Part shown: positions 33,021 to 41,812 of the stretch, piece by piece
How the letters are laid out: each line of letters begins with the position of its first letter
Position numbering within the stretch: the first letter of the stretch is position 1
Assembly (NCBI GenBank): GCA_006844605.1
Contig: SPJN01000007.1
Span: 43,949 to 107,948 of the forward strand
From: Hyphomicrobiales bacterium
Lineage (GTDB): Bacteria > Pseudomonadota > Alphaproteobacteria > SPJN01
DNA length: 64,000 nt
Direction of reading: 5' to 3'
Made by a program: the position numbers and the translations under genes
The notes under the pieces: generated by a model
What the model was told of the DNA's origin: nothing
The model's database searches: none
The model's input: the letters and a program-made list of their open reading frames with translations, nothing else

Positions 33021-34265
33021 TTAAAGGTTTGATTGATCAGGTTCATAGTCCTGATCCGTATCTGGGGTAAACTGATAACCTCCTTTTTTGAAGGGGGCAC
33101 GGGCCTGTAAATAGGCCTGATCATCTTTCACCGCTGCGCGTTCCTGATCAAGAAAATGCGCCACAGCCTCGCGAAAGCCGTCATGGCAGATGTGATGCAG
33201 CGAATAGGTTAGGGCAGGTTCATACCCCCGGGCCAGCTTGTGCGCGCCCTGTGCGCCGGCCTCGACCCGTTTAAGGCCGTGTTTGATGGCAAAGTCGATG
33301 GCCTGATAATAACACAGCTCAAAATGCAAAAATTTGTGATGCTCAACCGCGCCCCAATTGCGCCCGTAAAGTGCGTCACCCCCAATGAAGTTCAGTGCCC
33401 CGGCAATCCAGCGGCCCTCGCGGCGGGCCATCACCAGCAGGATGTCTTCGGGCATGGATTGCGAGATCATGCTGAAGAACTCACGTGTCAGATAGGGGCT
33501 GCCCCATTTGCGATAGCCCGTATCCATATAGAATTGATAAAAGGCGTCCCAATGATCCTCCGTCAACTCATCACCTGTAAGGGATAGCACCTCCACGCCG
33601 TTGGCACCGGATGCTTCGCGCCGTTCACGCCTGATCTGTTTGCGCTTTTGCGAGTTCAGCGCCCCCAAAAAACCATCAAAACTTTGATAGTCGCGATTAA
33701 GCCAGTGGAATTGTTGATCGGTGCGCAGCAGATAGCCTGCCTGTTCGCCCAACAGCGCCTCGTCTTCCGGTAAAAAAGTAACATGGGCAGACGACAATGC
33801 AGCTCGTTCGGTCACGCCGCGTACCCCTTCCAGCAGGGCACGTTTGACCTGTTCCCCCTGATCACCTTCAAGCGCGGTCAGCAAACGCCGCCCGGTTGCA
33901 GGGGTGAAGGGCACAGCTGCCTGCATTTTGGGGTAATACTCACCACCGGCCCGTTCAAGCGCGTGTGCCCATGAATGGTCAAAGACATATTCCCCATAGG
34001 AATGCGTTTTGGCATAGCATGGCACAATGCCAACCACGTCGCCGTTACCTTGTTCCACCACCACATGTTGGGGGATCCAGCCCGTGTCCGGCTGGGCTGA
34101 GCCTGACTGTTCCACAGCCACAAAAAAGGCATGACGCAGGAACGGATTGTGTGGCAGATGCGGCGGGTTGGCGTGGGCATCCCATATAGCGGGCGCAAGC
34201 TCGTCCGCGCCGCTTAACAATCGTGCTTTCAGCGCCGAATTGTCAGCCCCTGATTGGTCCATCAT
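33021..34265 (-). CDS. FemAB-like/DUF482 GNAT-superfamily protein
   Basis: A 414-residue cytosolic protein of the DUF482 group (often called peptidoglycan biosynthesis or GNAT family N-acyltransferase). It shows the family features SQKRKQIRRERRE, AFYQFYMDTGYRKWGSPYL, GALNFIGGDALYGRNWG and ELCYYQAIDFAIKHGLKRVEAG (given here as the conserved strand-helix unit in part). It presumably transfers an aminoacyl or acyl group, but the true reaction is unknown. It overlaps the GDPD gene by 4 bases. The start is ATG 34265 or the next codon. Confidence 0.85.
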   Translation of the reverse strand: MMDQSGADNSALKARLLSGADELAPAIWDAHANPPHLPHNPFLRHAFFVAVEQSGSAQPDTGWIPQHVVVEQGNGDVVGIVPCYAKTHSYGEYVFDHSWAHALERAGGEYYPKMQAAVPFTPATGRRLLTALEGDQGEQVKRALLEGVRGVTERAALSSAHVTFLPEDEALLGEQAGYLLRTDQQFHWLNRDYQSFDGFLGALNSQKRKQIRRERREASGANGVEVLSLTGDELTEDHWDAFYQFYMDTGYRKWGSPYLTREFFSMISQSMPEDILLVMARREGRWIAGALNFIGGDALYGRNWGAVEHHKFLHFELCYYQAIDFAIKHGLKRVEAGAQGAHKLARGYEPALTYSLHHICHDGFREAVAHFLDQERAAVKDDQAYLQARAPFKKGGYQFTPDTDQDYEPDQSNL

Positions 34266-35008
34266 GCCGGATCGACCCCTTCAAAGATGATTTGGTCAGC
34301 ATATGCCGCCGCGCGAGCCTTCAGCACCTCATCCTTTACGGTCCATGTCAGGATCGGCATCCCTAGGGCACGCAACTGGCGCACAGGTGCTGTCGGCAGG
34401 AACAGAATATTATAGGCCACAAAGTCAGGTTGCGAAATGGCGACTGATTCAAGTTGCGTCAGCTCCCGCCGTTTTTGCCAGCCAAGGCCATAGCCATGTT
34501 CAATAAAGCTGGTGGCGATTTGCCCGCGCAGATATTGCGGCGCGTGTTCTGCGAACCAGCCCATCGATTCGGGGGAAAACGACATCACGGCGACCGGGCC
34601 GTCATAGCCTTTCAAGGCGCGGGCAACAGCTGCCTCCAGCGGGCCGACCTTCTCACCGGGGCGGGTCTTGATCTCAATCAACAGGGGCACGCGGCCATCG
34701 ATCAGTTGTAACCCTTGCGCCAATGTGGGGATGGTTTCGAGGAAATCGAAATAGGTAATTTCATTCAGTTCTGCGGCGGTCAGATCTTTCAGACGTTCAG
34801 GGCGACCACACAGGCGCACCAGTTCGCGATCATGAAAGATCATCGCCTCGCCATCCTTGGAAAGATTGACGTCAATCTCAATCCCATAGCCGCTATTGAT
34901 CGCCGCCGCGATGGCGCTGAGGGTGTTTTCCACCCGGTCGGCATCATGCAGACCCCGATGGGCATAGGGTTGGGCGGTCAACCATGCGGGCGTGCCATAG
35001 CTGGTCAT
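34262..35008 (-). CDS. Glycerophosphodiester phosphodiesterase
   Basis: A 248-residue TIM-barrel enzyme of the GDPD family, cytosolic (UgpQ-like) since no signal peptide is seen. Catalytic and metal residues appear in YAHRGLHD, ENTLSA, GIEIDVNLSKDG and FHDREL. It hydrolyses glycerophosphodiesters from phospholipid turnover to glycerol 3-phosphate and an alcohol. It overlaps the RidA gene at its 5' end and the FemAB-like gene at its 3' end by 4 bases each, so RidA-GDPD-FemAB-HIT behave as one operon. Confidence 0.93.
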   Translation of the reverse strand: MTSYGTPAWLTAQPYAHRGLHDADRVENTLSAIAAAINSGYGIEIDVNLSKDGEAMIFHDRELVRLCGRPERLKDLTAAELNEITYFDFLETIPTLAQGLQLIDGRVPLLIEIKTRPGEKVGPLEAAVARALKGYDGPVAVMSFSPESMGWFAEHAPQYLRGQIATSFIEHGYGLGWQKRRELTQLESVAISQPDFVAYNILFLPTAPVRQLRALGMPILTWTVKDEVLKARAAAYADQIIFEGVDPA

Positions 35009-35481
35009 GTGGTAACCTCAAACACGGCATCAACCTCAACCGCTGCATCAAGAGGTAGGGAGGAGGCACCGACAGCTATGCGCGTATGTTTGCCTGCGTC
35101 GCCCAAACAGGCAACCATCAAATCAGACGCACCATTAATCACCTTGGGATGATCGGTGAAGCCTGCGCCCGCATTCACAAATCCGTTCAGGCGTACCAAG
35201 CGGACAATTCGGTGCATATCACCTTCAAGCGCCTGTGACAGTTGCGCCAGAATATTGACGGCGCAATGGCGGGCGGCATCGATTGCCTCATCAACGCTCA
35301 ACCCATCATCACCGACCTGTCCGGTGATCAGGTCGCCATCGGCGGTCAGGGACACTTGGCCTGAAATCCAAACCTGTGACCCGGTGATAAGCCACGGCAC
35401 GTAATTGGCGATAGGGGCAACAGGTTCTGGCAGGCGCAGGCCAAGGGCGGCGAGCTTGTCTTCAATTTCTGAACGGGTCAT
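35005..35481 (-). CDS. RidA/YjgF family protein (enamine/imine deaminase-like)
   Basis: A 158-residue member of the long RidA subgroup with N-terminal IEDKLAALGLRLPEP and PIANYVPWLITG, then VWISGQVSLTADG. RidA proteins hydrolyse reactive enamines formed by PLP enzymes and protect them. ATG 35481 is chosen, with AAGGA at 8 bases; the GTG at 35496 is part of the leader. It is the first gene of the minus-strand group. A short inverted repeat (GAACTAA...TTGGTTC) lies upstream in the 132-base divergent region. Confidence 0.88.
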   Translation of the reverse strand: MTRSEIEDKLAALGLRLPEPVAPIANYVPWLITGSQVWISGQVSLTADGDLITGQVGDDGLSVDEAIDAARHCAVNILAQLSQALEGDMHRIVRLVRLNGFVNAGAGFTDHPKVINGASDLMVACLGDAGKHTRIAVGASSLPLDAAVEVDAVFEVTT

Positions 35482-35613
35482 ATCCGATTCCTTCACCTGA
35501 CCGACATTGTGGGCGCTAACTTACTGAACAAACTGGTCGAACTAACTTGGCTAATTGGTTCCATATCTTTACCATTCAGATCGATGATGACAAAGCAATG
35601 ACATGAGGGGCAT

Positions 35614-36537
35614 ATGCAACTTAACCAAGTGGCACCGGTTGAAGAAGGATTTTTCCTTGGCCCGTGCAGGATTGGCCCCAAGGGGGTGATCGCCACATGG
35701 CCCCGCCATGAGGATCGCTGGCCGTTACCCCTGCCGCAAATCGAACAGGCGCTGGCAGCATTGCTGCATCAGATGCACAAACATGTGCCCGTCACCGTTC
35801 TTGTCGGGGCGGAGCAGGGGGCAGCCGCCCGTTTGGCCTGTGGCCCGGACATCAACTTATTGACCACCGCCTTTCAGGGTGACGTGATCGGAACCGATGG
35901 CCCGTGGCACCTGACCGATGGGGCCGGAACGTTAAAGCCACTGCACTGGACCAATGCCATCCACGGTGTGCGCCACGCGCCGCCGCAACGTGACGGGTAT
36001 ATCGCCCCGGTTAATTTGGATGGCCATCTGGTTATGGCAGATGGGCGTGGGCTGATAATCGCGTCTGAAGAAGGCCTGCTGGACGCAGATCGCAATCCTG
36101 AATTGACCATGCAACAGGTTGAGGAGCGCCTGGCGCTTTATCTGGGGGCACGTCATGTTGTGTGGCTTGGTGGTGGATTGCATCGCCTGCGTGGGGGCCT
36201 GACGGGGGCATTATTGATTGGGAAGGGGCCAGACATTCTGGTTGCCCATGTCCCTGATGATGACGTGAACCGCGCGCGCCTTGATGATATGGCGGCAACC
36301 CTTGCCCATGATCGCAATGCTGATAAAGACCCGCTAAACGTGGTATGGATTGAATGCAAGACAGGCGCAGGGCCCAATGGGCCGCTTGATTGTCTGGTGG
36401 GGGATGGCGCCGTGTTCAGTGCCGCGCCCGATCAACAGGTTGCAGATTATTTTGGTGTCCCGCATGTGACTTTGACCGTCGATCCTGTGCTTGGTGAAAC
36501 AGGTGGGCTGTCTGCGTGGTTAAGGCCCTTGCCCTAA
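35614..36537 (+). CDS. Degenerate agmatine deiminase-like protein (predicted pseudoenzyme)
   Basis: A 307-residue protein that follows the peptidylarginine-deiminase fold of agmatine deiminases: PVTVLV (59-64), DGPWHLTDGAGTLKPLHW (95-112), a GLIIASEEGLLDADRNPEL block (146-164) and ERLALYLGARHVVWLGGG (171-188). The catalytic positions are gone. DxWxRDxGP reads DVIGTD-GP (W and R lost), EGGN reads APVN, DTDGH reads RGGLTG, and no Cys is found in the final GG(x)HC region, which ends GGLSAWLRPLP. Thus it has the fold but not the chemistry, and may bind a ligand. It has a GAGGGG ribosome site and stands alone between two minus-strand units. Confidence 0.7.
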   Translation: MQLNQVAPVEEGFFLGPCRIGPKGVIATWPRHEDRWPLPLPQIEQALAALLHQMHKHVPVTVLVGAEQGAAARLACGPDINLLTTAFQGDVIGTDGPWHLTDGAGTLKPLHWTNAIHGVRHAPPQRDGYIAPVNLDGHLVMADGRGLIIASEEGLLDADRNPELTMQQVEERLALYLGARHVVWLGGGLHRLRGGLTGALLIGKGPDILVAHVPDDDVNRARLDDMAATLAHDRNADKDPLNVVWIECKTGAGPNGPLDCLVGDGAVFSAAPDQQVADYFGVPHVTLTVDPVLGETGGLSAWLRPLP

Positions 36538-36559
36538 ATTCCACGCCAACGCGTGCCCC

Positions 36560-37930
36560 CTATAAGTTTCGGGGGTCTGGGTCGGTGTCTTCATTCTGTT
36601 CGGGCAATGCCTGTTTTGATGTTGAAAGGCTGCGGCCCTTTTCAATGGCGTCCTTGCCGAACTTGTTGCGCACCAAATCCATTGCCCGTTCAGCCTTTGC
36701 TCGTGTAGCGGCATCAGGGTCCAGCAGGTCCTGCGGATCAGAATCGCCGGGATCAACCAGATTTGATATGCCAACACCCAACAAGCGATATTTGCGCCCC
36801 GTACATTCCTTGGCCAGAAACGGTTGGGCGGTCCGGTAAATCACATCCGCCAATTGGGTCGGATCATGCAAGCTTTTACTGCGGGTGATCGACTTGAACT
36901 GATTGTCCTTCAATTTCAACGTCACGGTATAGCCGGCCCAACCGGTTTTCTTGGCGCGGCTGGCGACCCGTTCTGCCTGTCGCCACAATAACCGTTCCAG
37001 CCGTTCCTGATCGGCAATGTCTTCGTTAAAGGTGGTCTCACCCGATATGCTTTTGACCACGTCCGTTTTGCGGACCTGTCGATGGTCTATCCCACGGCTT
37101 AGGTTATAAAGGCGCAGGCCAAACTCCCCATATTGTTTGACAAGTTCTGCCTGTTCCATCCTTTGCAGTTGTGACACATGGGTGATGCCGTGGCGGTTCA
37201 GCTTTTTGCCCATTGCCTTACCCACACCCCAAATGGCCGTGACTGGTTTTGCAGATAGGTAGTCACGGGTTTGCGCCGATGTGATAGAGAAAAACCCCGC
37301 GGGCTTATCCTCATCAGACGCCATCTTGGCCAGAAATTTGTTGTGGCTTAACCCGATAGAAACGGTGATCCCGACTTTGTCTTCGATATGTTTTGCCAAC
37401 TTGCACAGGGTCTTTGCAGGCACCATGCCGTGCAGGCGTTCTGTTCCGGTTAGGTCAAGAAAAGCCTCATCAATAGAAACGGGTTGGACCAGTGGGGTCA
37501 CTTCCTCCATCAATTGGCGCACCTGTTGTCCGGCGGCAGAATATTTTCCCATATTCGGTTTGATGATAACCGCATCGGGGCACAGCTTGCGTGCCTGAAA
37601 CATGGGCATGGCAGAATGCACCCCATCAACGCGGGCGATATAGCAGGCGGTTGAAACGACGCCACGAACGCCGCCACCGATCAGGACTGGCTTTGTCGCC
37701 AAATCGGGATTGTCCCGCTTTTCAATGGCGGCGTAAAACGCATCGCAATCAATATGGGCAATCGACAGCCCGGCAACTTGTTCGGGTTTGACAAGCCGCG
37801 GGCTATGGCAGTTGGGGCAACGCGGTGGGGCTGGCGCAGACGTGTCGCGTGGCGGCAGGTCTGTAAGACAGGTTCTGCAAAAGCCGTTTGTCCCTTCGAT
37901 GTTGTGATCTAGCTTTGGGGCCATAGCCAT
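36560..37930 (-). CDS. dinB: DNA polymerase IV (Y-family) with N-terminal zinc finger
   Basis: A translesion polymerase of about 456 residues. The polymerase core starts at LSIAHIDCDAFYAAIE, with metal-binding Asp61 and Asp63. The second acidic pair lies in SIDEAFLDLTG, and a little-finger domain follows. Before the core lies an extra region with CRTC (18-21) and CPNC (38-41), a likely zinc finger as in many alphaproteobacterial DinB proteins. ATG 37930 (or 37924) is chosen because a longer frame would run well into the upstream ROK gene. The overlap is then 22 bases. A beta-clamp motif is not obvious. Confidence 0.92.
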   Translation of the reverse strand: MAMAPKLDHNIEGTNGFCRTCLTDLPPRDTSAPAPPRCPNCHSPRLVKPEQVAGLSIAHIDCDAFYAAIEKRDNPDLATKPVLIGGGVRGVVSTACYIARVDGVHSAMPMFQARKLCPDAVIIKPNMGKYSAAGQQVRQLMEEVTPLVQPVSIDEAFLDLTGTERLHGMVPAKTLCKLAKHIEDKVGITVSIGLSHNKFLAKMASDEDKPAGFFSITSAQTRDYLSAKPVTAIWGVGKAMGKKLNRHGITHVSQLQRMEQAELVKQYGEFGLRLYNLSRGIDHRQVRKTDVVKSISGETTFNEDIADQERLERLLWRQAERVASRAKKTGWAGYTVTLKLKDNQFKSITRSKSLHDPTQLADVIYRTAQPFLAKECTGRKYRLLGVGISNLVDPGDSDPQDLLDPDAATRAKAERAMDLVRNKFGKDAIEKGRSLSTSKQALPEQNEDTDPDPRNL

Positions 37931-38811
37931 GCTGCCCCGCGCACACCGGACGAATCCCCATGCGCTGCTTTCAAAAGGGTGGTTTCGACATGATCGGTAA
38001 ACGCAACCGCATCCCATAGTTTTGGAATGTCACTGTACAGACTGTCTATATGGCTGACGCCGCCGCCCAGCACAATCGCTGCCGGGTCCAGCATCGTAAT
38101 GATAACCCCAAGGCCGCGCGCAAATTGATGGGTGTATAGGTCAAGCGCCTGTGCGGCTGCCTTGTCTTTAGCGTCCGCGATTTGCGCTGCGGTTAACTCA
38201 TCCGCGCCACCTGCCTGCCTATAGGTTTTTGCAAGGCCGGGGCCGCTTAAAAATGTTTCAACGCAATTGTGTCGTCCGCAATAACAATTGCGGGCAGGGC
38301 CGTCCGTGCTTGGGTCATACCACGGCAGGGGGATGTGTCCCCATTCCCCACCGGTATGGTTGGGCCCGTCATGCAATTGTTTGTTGATGACAATGCCGCC
38401 ACCGGTACCGGTGCCGACTATCACCCCGAAGGTTGAGGGGAAGTCGCGCGCCGCGCCGTCTACCGCCTCAGACAGGGCAAAACAATTGGCGTCATTTTCT
38501 GTGCGAATGGTATAGCCCAACAGGGCTGCCAAATCCTTGCCGAAGGCTTGCCCATTCAGCCATGTGGAGTTGGCATTCTGGACCAGCCCAGTGCGGGGGT
38601 GGTGGCTACCGGGCATACCGACACCAACCGTAAAGGGATCATCGGGGGCAACAGCGCGCACCTGATCAACCACCTGTTTGATTGTGTGCAAGGTGCCCGC
38701 ATAGTCGTTGCGCGGTGTTGGTGTGCGGTGACGGGACAGCGTGTGTCCATCTTGATCAAGGGCAATGGCCTCAACCTTAGTGCCGCCCAGATCGACACCG
38801 ATGCGCAACAT
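37909..38811 (-). CDS. ROK-family sugar kinase
   Basis: A 300-residue kinase of the ROK family (fructokinase or N-acetylglucosamine/mannose kinase-like). The N-terminal ATP loop is GVDLGGTKVEAIALD. The sugar-binding GGEWGHIPLP and a Cys/His zinc site in NCYCGRHNCVETFLSGPG match the ROK signature. No DNA-binding domain is fused, so it is an enzyme and not a NagC-type repressor. The substrate is undecided. It overlaps dinB downstream, and its start shares one base with the stop of the HAD gene (TGATG). Confidence 0.9.
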   Translation of the reverse strand: MLRIGVDLGGTKVEAIALDQDGHTLSRHRTPTPRNDYAGTLHTIKQVVDQVRAVAPDDPFTVGVGMPGSHHPRTGLVQNANSTWLNGQAFGKDLAALLGYTIRTENDANCFALSEAVDGAARDFPSTFGVIVGTGTGGGIVINKQLHDGPNHTGGEWGHIPLPWYDPSTDGPARNCYCGRHNCVETFLSGPGLAKTYRQAGGADELTAAQIADAKDKAAAQALDLYTHQFARGLGVIITMLDPAAIVLGGGVSHIDSLYSDIPKLWDAVAFTDHVETTLLKAAHGDSSGVRGAAWLWPQS

Positions 38812-39512
38812 CAGACGCCGGCCTTTAACACCCGCATTGCCTCGTCACAAATGTCAGCCCAGCTTTGGGCGCGATAATGTGTGACGTCCAATGTCGGCAT
38901 GATCTTGTTGATCACAGGGTCAGCAACAAACTGAATCCGATGGGAATGGGGCACATGTTCTGCGACCGACACATGGTTGGGCGGCAGGTCATCGATGAAC
39001 ACAATCGGGTCACCTGCCATCTCGCTCAACCTATGGGCCAAAACCCCCTTGGGCGCGTCAGACGCGATAACCGGATAGTCAAAACCCAAGCCCGACAGGT
39101 GATCAAGCCGCGTTTGGCGAAAGCGAGAGGGCAGCTTGGTCAGGATCACAATCTGGGCATGGTCGGCCAGATGGTTCAGCCCCTCAAGCGCGCCATTGAC
39201 GGCGGGCTGGGTCTGCATGCCGAATTCAAAGAAATGGTGCAGGGCGTCGGTGACCTCGCCCTGATCAAGCACACGCCCCGTGCTTGCCTCTTTTAGGGAA
39301 CCTGTGATCCGCGCCGTTTCTCGGTCACGGGTCAGACCCTGATCTTCGAACCAGTTATCAACTGGGTCGAGGAAATGCAGGATCACCTCATCCGCATCGC
39401 ATAACAGCAGGGGATCGCCTGTGTTCAGGTCAAGGGACGCAACGGCCGCCATGGTGGCGTCGTCTGGTTTTTCAGCCTCATAGAGGCGCATATCATCGTG
39501 AGCGCTGGTCAT
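38811..39512 (-). CDS. HAD-superfamily hydrolase-like protein
   Basis: A 233-residue protein with HAD motifs: I LLLCDADEV (nucleophile Asp39, acid Asp41), II VILTKLP (Thr), and IV VFIDDLPPNH. A Lys for motif III may be in ASDAPKGVLAHRL. The cap region between I and II is helical. HAD proteins are mostly phosphatases. Here the substrate is unknown, but translational coupling (TGATG) to the ROK kinase suggests a linked sugar-phosphate step (inference). It is not linked to the arabinose operon. Confidence 0.82.
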   Translation of the reverse strand: MTSAHDDMRLYEAEKPDDATMAAVASLDLNTGDPLLLCDADEVILHFLDPVDNWFEDQGLTRDRETARITGSLKEASTGRVLDQGEVTDALHHFFEFGMQTQPAVNGALEGLNHLADHAQIVILTKLPSRFRQTRLDHLSGLGFDYPVIASDAPKGVLAHRLSEMAGDPIVFIDDLPPNHVSVAEHVPHSHRIQFVADPVINKIMPTLDVTHYRAQSWADICDEAMRVLKAGV

Positions 39513-39580
39513 GGCAGGACCATAGAACAGCCCAAGAACAAATCCAAGCGGGATTGCACCATTCAGGCCGGATTCAGGTA

Positions 39581-39617
39581 AAGAAAAACCGCCTGGCAGC
39601 GGGGCCGCAGGCGGTGT
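39581..39617 (-). terminator. Rho-independent terminator of rpmG
   Basis: On the minus strand ACCGCCTG pairs with CAGGCGGT around a GC-rich 12-base loop and is followed by TTTTTCTTT. It lies about 25 bases after the rpmG stop. Confidence 0.85.
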
Positions 39618-39642
39618 TTTCGTCAGCTATGGAATAGGGAAC

Positions 39643-39810
39643 CTATTTAATTTTGGTTTCCTTGAATTCCACGTGCTTGCGTACAACGGGGTCGTACTTT
39701 TTCATGACCATCTTTTCGGTCTGTGTACGAGCGTTCTTTTTGGTCACATAGAAAAAGCCCGTACCAGCAGTGCTTTCGAGCTTAATTTTAACTGATGCTG
39801 GCTTTGCCAT
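39643..39810 (-). CDS. rpmG: 50S ribosomal protein L33
   Basis: A 55-residue basic ribosomal protein, easily missed because of its length. It reads [20 protein letters not shown] at the start and ends in [17 protein letters not shown]. It is the alphaproteobacterial L33 form without zinc-binding Cys pairs. A ribosome site (AGGA, 9 bases), a well-formed promoter at 39875-39902 and a terminator at 39581-39617 make it a one-gene unit. L33 sits near the E-site of the large subunit and is not essential in many bacteria. Confidence 0.97.
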   Translation of the reverse strand: MAKPASVKIKLESTAGTGFFYVTKKNARTQTEKMVMKKYDPVVRKHVEFKETKIK

Positions 39811-39874
39811 GACATAAATCCTGTTCGCTTGCCCCGGGCCGGGTGGCGCGGGTAAAAATCAAATATGGAGCGCG

Positions 39875-39902
39875 ACCATAGCCTTGCAGCTTTTAAAGTC
39901 AA
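39875..39902 (-). promoter_or_regulatory. Housekeeping promoter of rpmG
   Basis: On the minus strand TTGACT (39897-39902), 16 bases and TATGGT (39875-39880) match the alphaproteobacterial sigma-70 style. Transcription would start near 39868, leaving a leader of about 58 bases. Confidence 0.75.
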
Positions 39903-39930
39903 GAAAAACAGCCCGATTGCTTTCGGCCTG
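39901..39930 (-). terminator. Terminator of the MFS-Nudix-topA side operon
   Basis: On the minus strand CAGGCCGA, a 6-base loop and TCGGGCTG form an 8-bp stem with one G-G mismatch, followed by TTTTTCTT. It lies about 50 bases after the MFS stop. The T-run overlaps the -35 of the rpmG promoter, so one unit ends exactly where the next begins. Confidence 0.7.
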
Positions 39931-39978
39931 CGCGCTTCCGTCGCTTTTTGGCGTGTTTTCAGCCGTTTTCCGGACTTC

Positions 39979-41154
39979 TTAGGTCGTTTGCGGACGGCGC
40001 ATCCGGGTAAGAATCAGTAACACATAGGCCGCCATAATCCCTGCCAACAGATAGGGCAAACCGTTCGGGCCAGTGATATCCATCGCAGCCCCCGCGATCG
40101 GCGGGGCCACCAATGTACCAATGGCATAGAGCATGATGAACGCGGCATTGGCATTGACCAACGCCACACCGGTGAAGCGCGCACCCAACAAGGCCAAACC
40201 AACGGTATAGAGGCCGGACACAATCCCCATCCCGCCCGCCAGCAATGGCAGATAAAGCCAAGCATCATGAATAGACAGGGGCAACAGGATGCTGCTGAAG
40301 GCAGCGGTTGCCGCGCAAAGCAGTAAAACCATATGGCGATTGATTCGGTCCGCCAGAATACCGATGGGGATCAGTAACAGCAGGTTCCCCAAACCCATGG
40401 CGGTCAGCATGGCTGCGCCCTCGGTGGCCGTTAGGCCACTGCGCACGCCATAGACCGGCAACAGGTTGAACATGGCAGTTTCATAGGCCCCGAACAGCAG
40501 CGCGGCAAGAATGGCGGCAGGGGCCAGTTTGATCAGCGTCAGGATGCGTTCGGGTCGTTCTTCACTTGGTAGGTTGAGGGAGGGCAGCTTGGCCATCATC
40601 GCAAGTCCAATGGGAACGGCAGCAACCAGCATCAGCGCAGCCCCTGCCAAAAACGGTGCAGACCCTTCAAATCCGGTGAATTGCAACACAATGGGACCGA
40701 TGGCAAAGCCTGCGGATAATACAGCCCCCAACACACCCATCATGCGCCCGCGGCGATTGTCAGGCGTGATGGCGTTGATCCAAAACTCAGCCACAGTCAT
40801 CAATCCTGTGTGCGCCGCCCCGTGGACAAAGCGCAGGGGCAACCACGCATAGGGATCATCAATCCACAAATAGGCCAAAAAGCAGGCCGCGGATAACAAG
40901 GCGCTAAAGAATAACAGGGGCAGCGTGCCAACCCTTTGCGCCAGCTTGGGCAATTGTGGCGCGCAGATGATAATGGCAAGGGACGGCATCGCGGTGGAAA
41001 TGCCAATAAATGTCCCGCTTAAGCCCCACATTTCCTGCTTGATGGCAAGCAGCGGTTGGCTTAGCCCAAACATCACCCCGGTCACCAACATGGCCGGGAA
41101 CAAGGCCATATAGGTCAGGCGGCGTTGCCTTGGATGTAGTATCAGCTCACTCAT
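39979..41154 (-). CDS. Major facilitator superfamily transporter
   Basis: A 391-residue membrane protein with about 12 helices. The MFS layout includes a cytoplasmic loop after the second helix (QLPKLAQRVGTLPLLFF) and its repeat in the second half (GILADRINRHMVLLLC). NAITPDNRRGRMMGVLG lies at the conserved 4-5 loop. ATG 41154 is chosen because it overlaps the upstream Nudix gene by only 8 bases (ATGAGTGA); a longer frame exists but would cover coding sequence. The family resembles YcaD/sugar-efflux types with unknown substrates. It is the last gene of the long minus-strand block. Confidence 0.88.
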   Translation of the reverse strand: MSELILHPRQRRLTYMALFPAMLVTGVMFGLSQPLLAIKQEMWGLSGTFIGISTAMPSLAIIICAPQLPKLAQRVGTLPLLFFSALLSAACFLAYLWIDDPYAWLPLRFVHGAAHTGLMTVAEFWINAITPDNRRGRMMGVLGAVLSAGFAIGPIVLQFTGFEGSAPFLAGAALMLVAAVPIGLAMMAKLPSLNLPSEERPERILTLIKLAPAAILAALLFGAYETAMFNLLPVYGVRSGLTATEGAAMLTAMGLGNLLLLIPIGILADRINRHMVLLLCAATAAFSSILLPLSIHDAWLYLPLLAGGMGIVSGLYTVGLALLGARFTGVALVNANAAFIMLYAIGTLVAPPIAGAAMDITGPNGLPYLLAGIMAAYVLLILTRMRRPQTT

Positions 41155-41812
41155 GATCGATGATCGTTTTGCCGTTGCGATAATGCATAAAGACTGCCTG
41201 TGGAGGGCGCGCGTTATCAAGCAACAGGGCAAGACGATCAAGCATCATTTCGGTGACATCAATCAGCGGCAGCTTGTGCCGGGCATGATCCAGTGGGTAC
41301 CAGTCGGCGTTGCGTATCTCATCCGTGTCGGTCAATTTCCCGGCAAGCTGATGACGTTCCGCCGCAAAAAATCGCGCGTGGGAACGTAACGGGCTTTCTG
41401 TTGGTGTGATTGCGCGGCCCATATAGGTCAGCGCCGACAGATCGGGGAACAGCTTTTGCTTGCGAAACAAATCCCAGCCTTCAGCTTGCGGCGGCTTTGC
41501 GGTCTGGTGCGGCTTACCCAGGTAAAGTCCTGTCTCCTCAGCGGTTTCGCGAATGGCTGACAGGCCAAGGGCGTGGGCGGATAAGGGCGTGGTATGGGCG
41601 GGCGTGTGGAGTAGCCGCTTATCTAACGGGAATTGGCGCGCCAGCATTTTGTCCGCAGGCTCAACCCCGCCACCGGGGAACACAAACATGTCCGGCAGAA
41701 ACCGACTTTTCTTGGCACGCTGTCCCATCAGCACAAGGCGCTTGTCAGCATCAAAGACAATCAGGCTGGCAGCATCGCGTGGACGTGCCGCCTTGTTATC
41801 GGGCGCGTTCAT
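41147..41812 (-). CDS. NUDIX hydrolase (first of a tandem pair)
   Basis: A 221-residue Nudix protein. It contains RPRDAASLIVFDADKRLVLM, FVFPGGGVEP and a Nudix box ending SAIRETAEETGLYLG (REUxEExG). The box is interrupted by an insert of about 30 residues between GG and the RE helix, a feature of the CoA-pyrophosphatase/Nudt7-19-like branch. It hydrolyses a nucleoside diphosphate linked to another moiety; the substrate is unknown. It overlaps the second Nudix gene by 4 bases and the MFS gene by 8 bases. Confidence 0.88.
   Translation of the reverse strand: MNAPDNKAARPRDAASLIVFDADKRLVLMGQRAKKSRFLPDMFVFPGGGVEPADKMLARQFPLDKRLLHTPAHTTPLSAHALGLSAIRETAEETGLYLGKPHQTAKPPQAEGWDLFRKQKLFPDLSALTYMGRAITPTESPLRSHARFFAAERHQLAGKLTDTDEIRNADWYPLDHARHKLPLIDVTEMMLDRLALLLDNARPPQAVFMHYRNGKTIIDHE

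Noticed and set aside
37931..38017. N-terminal extension of DNA polymerase IV to 38017
   Set aside because: It would overlap the ROK kinase gene by more than 100 bases, and the added residues are Cys/Arg-rich and unlike the family.
38811..39512. HAD protein as the missing phosphatase of the arabinose operon
   Set aside because: It is 18 kb away and translationally coupled to a ROK kinase; nothing in its motifs points to a polyprenyl substrate.
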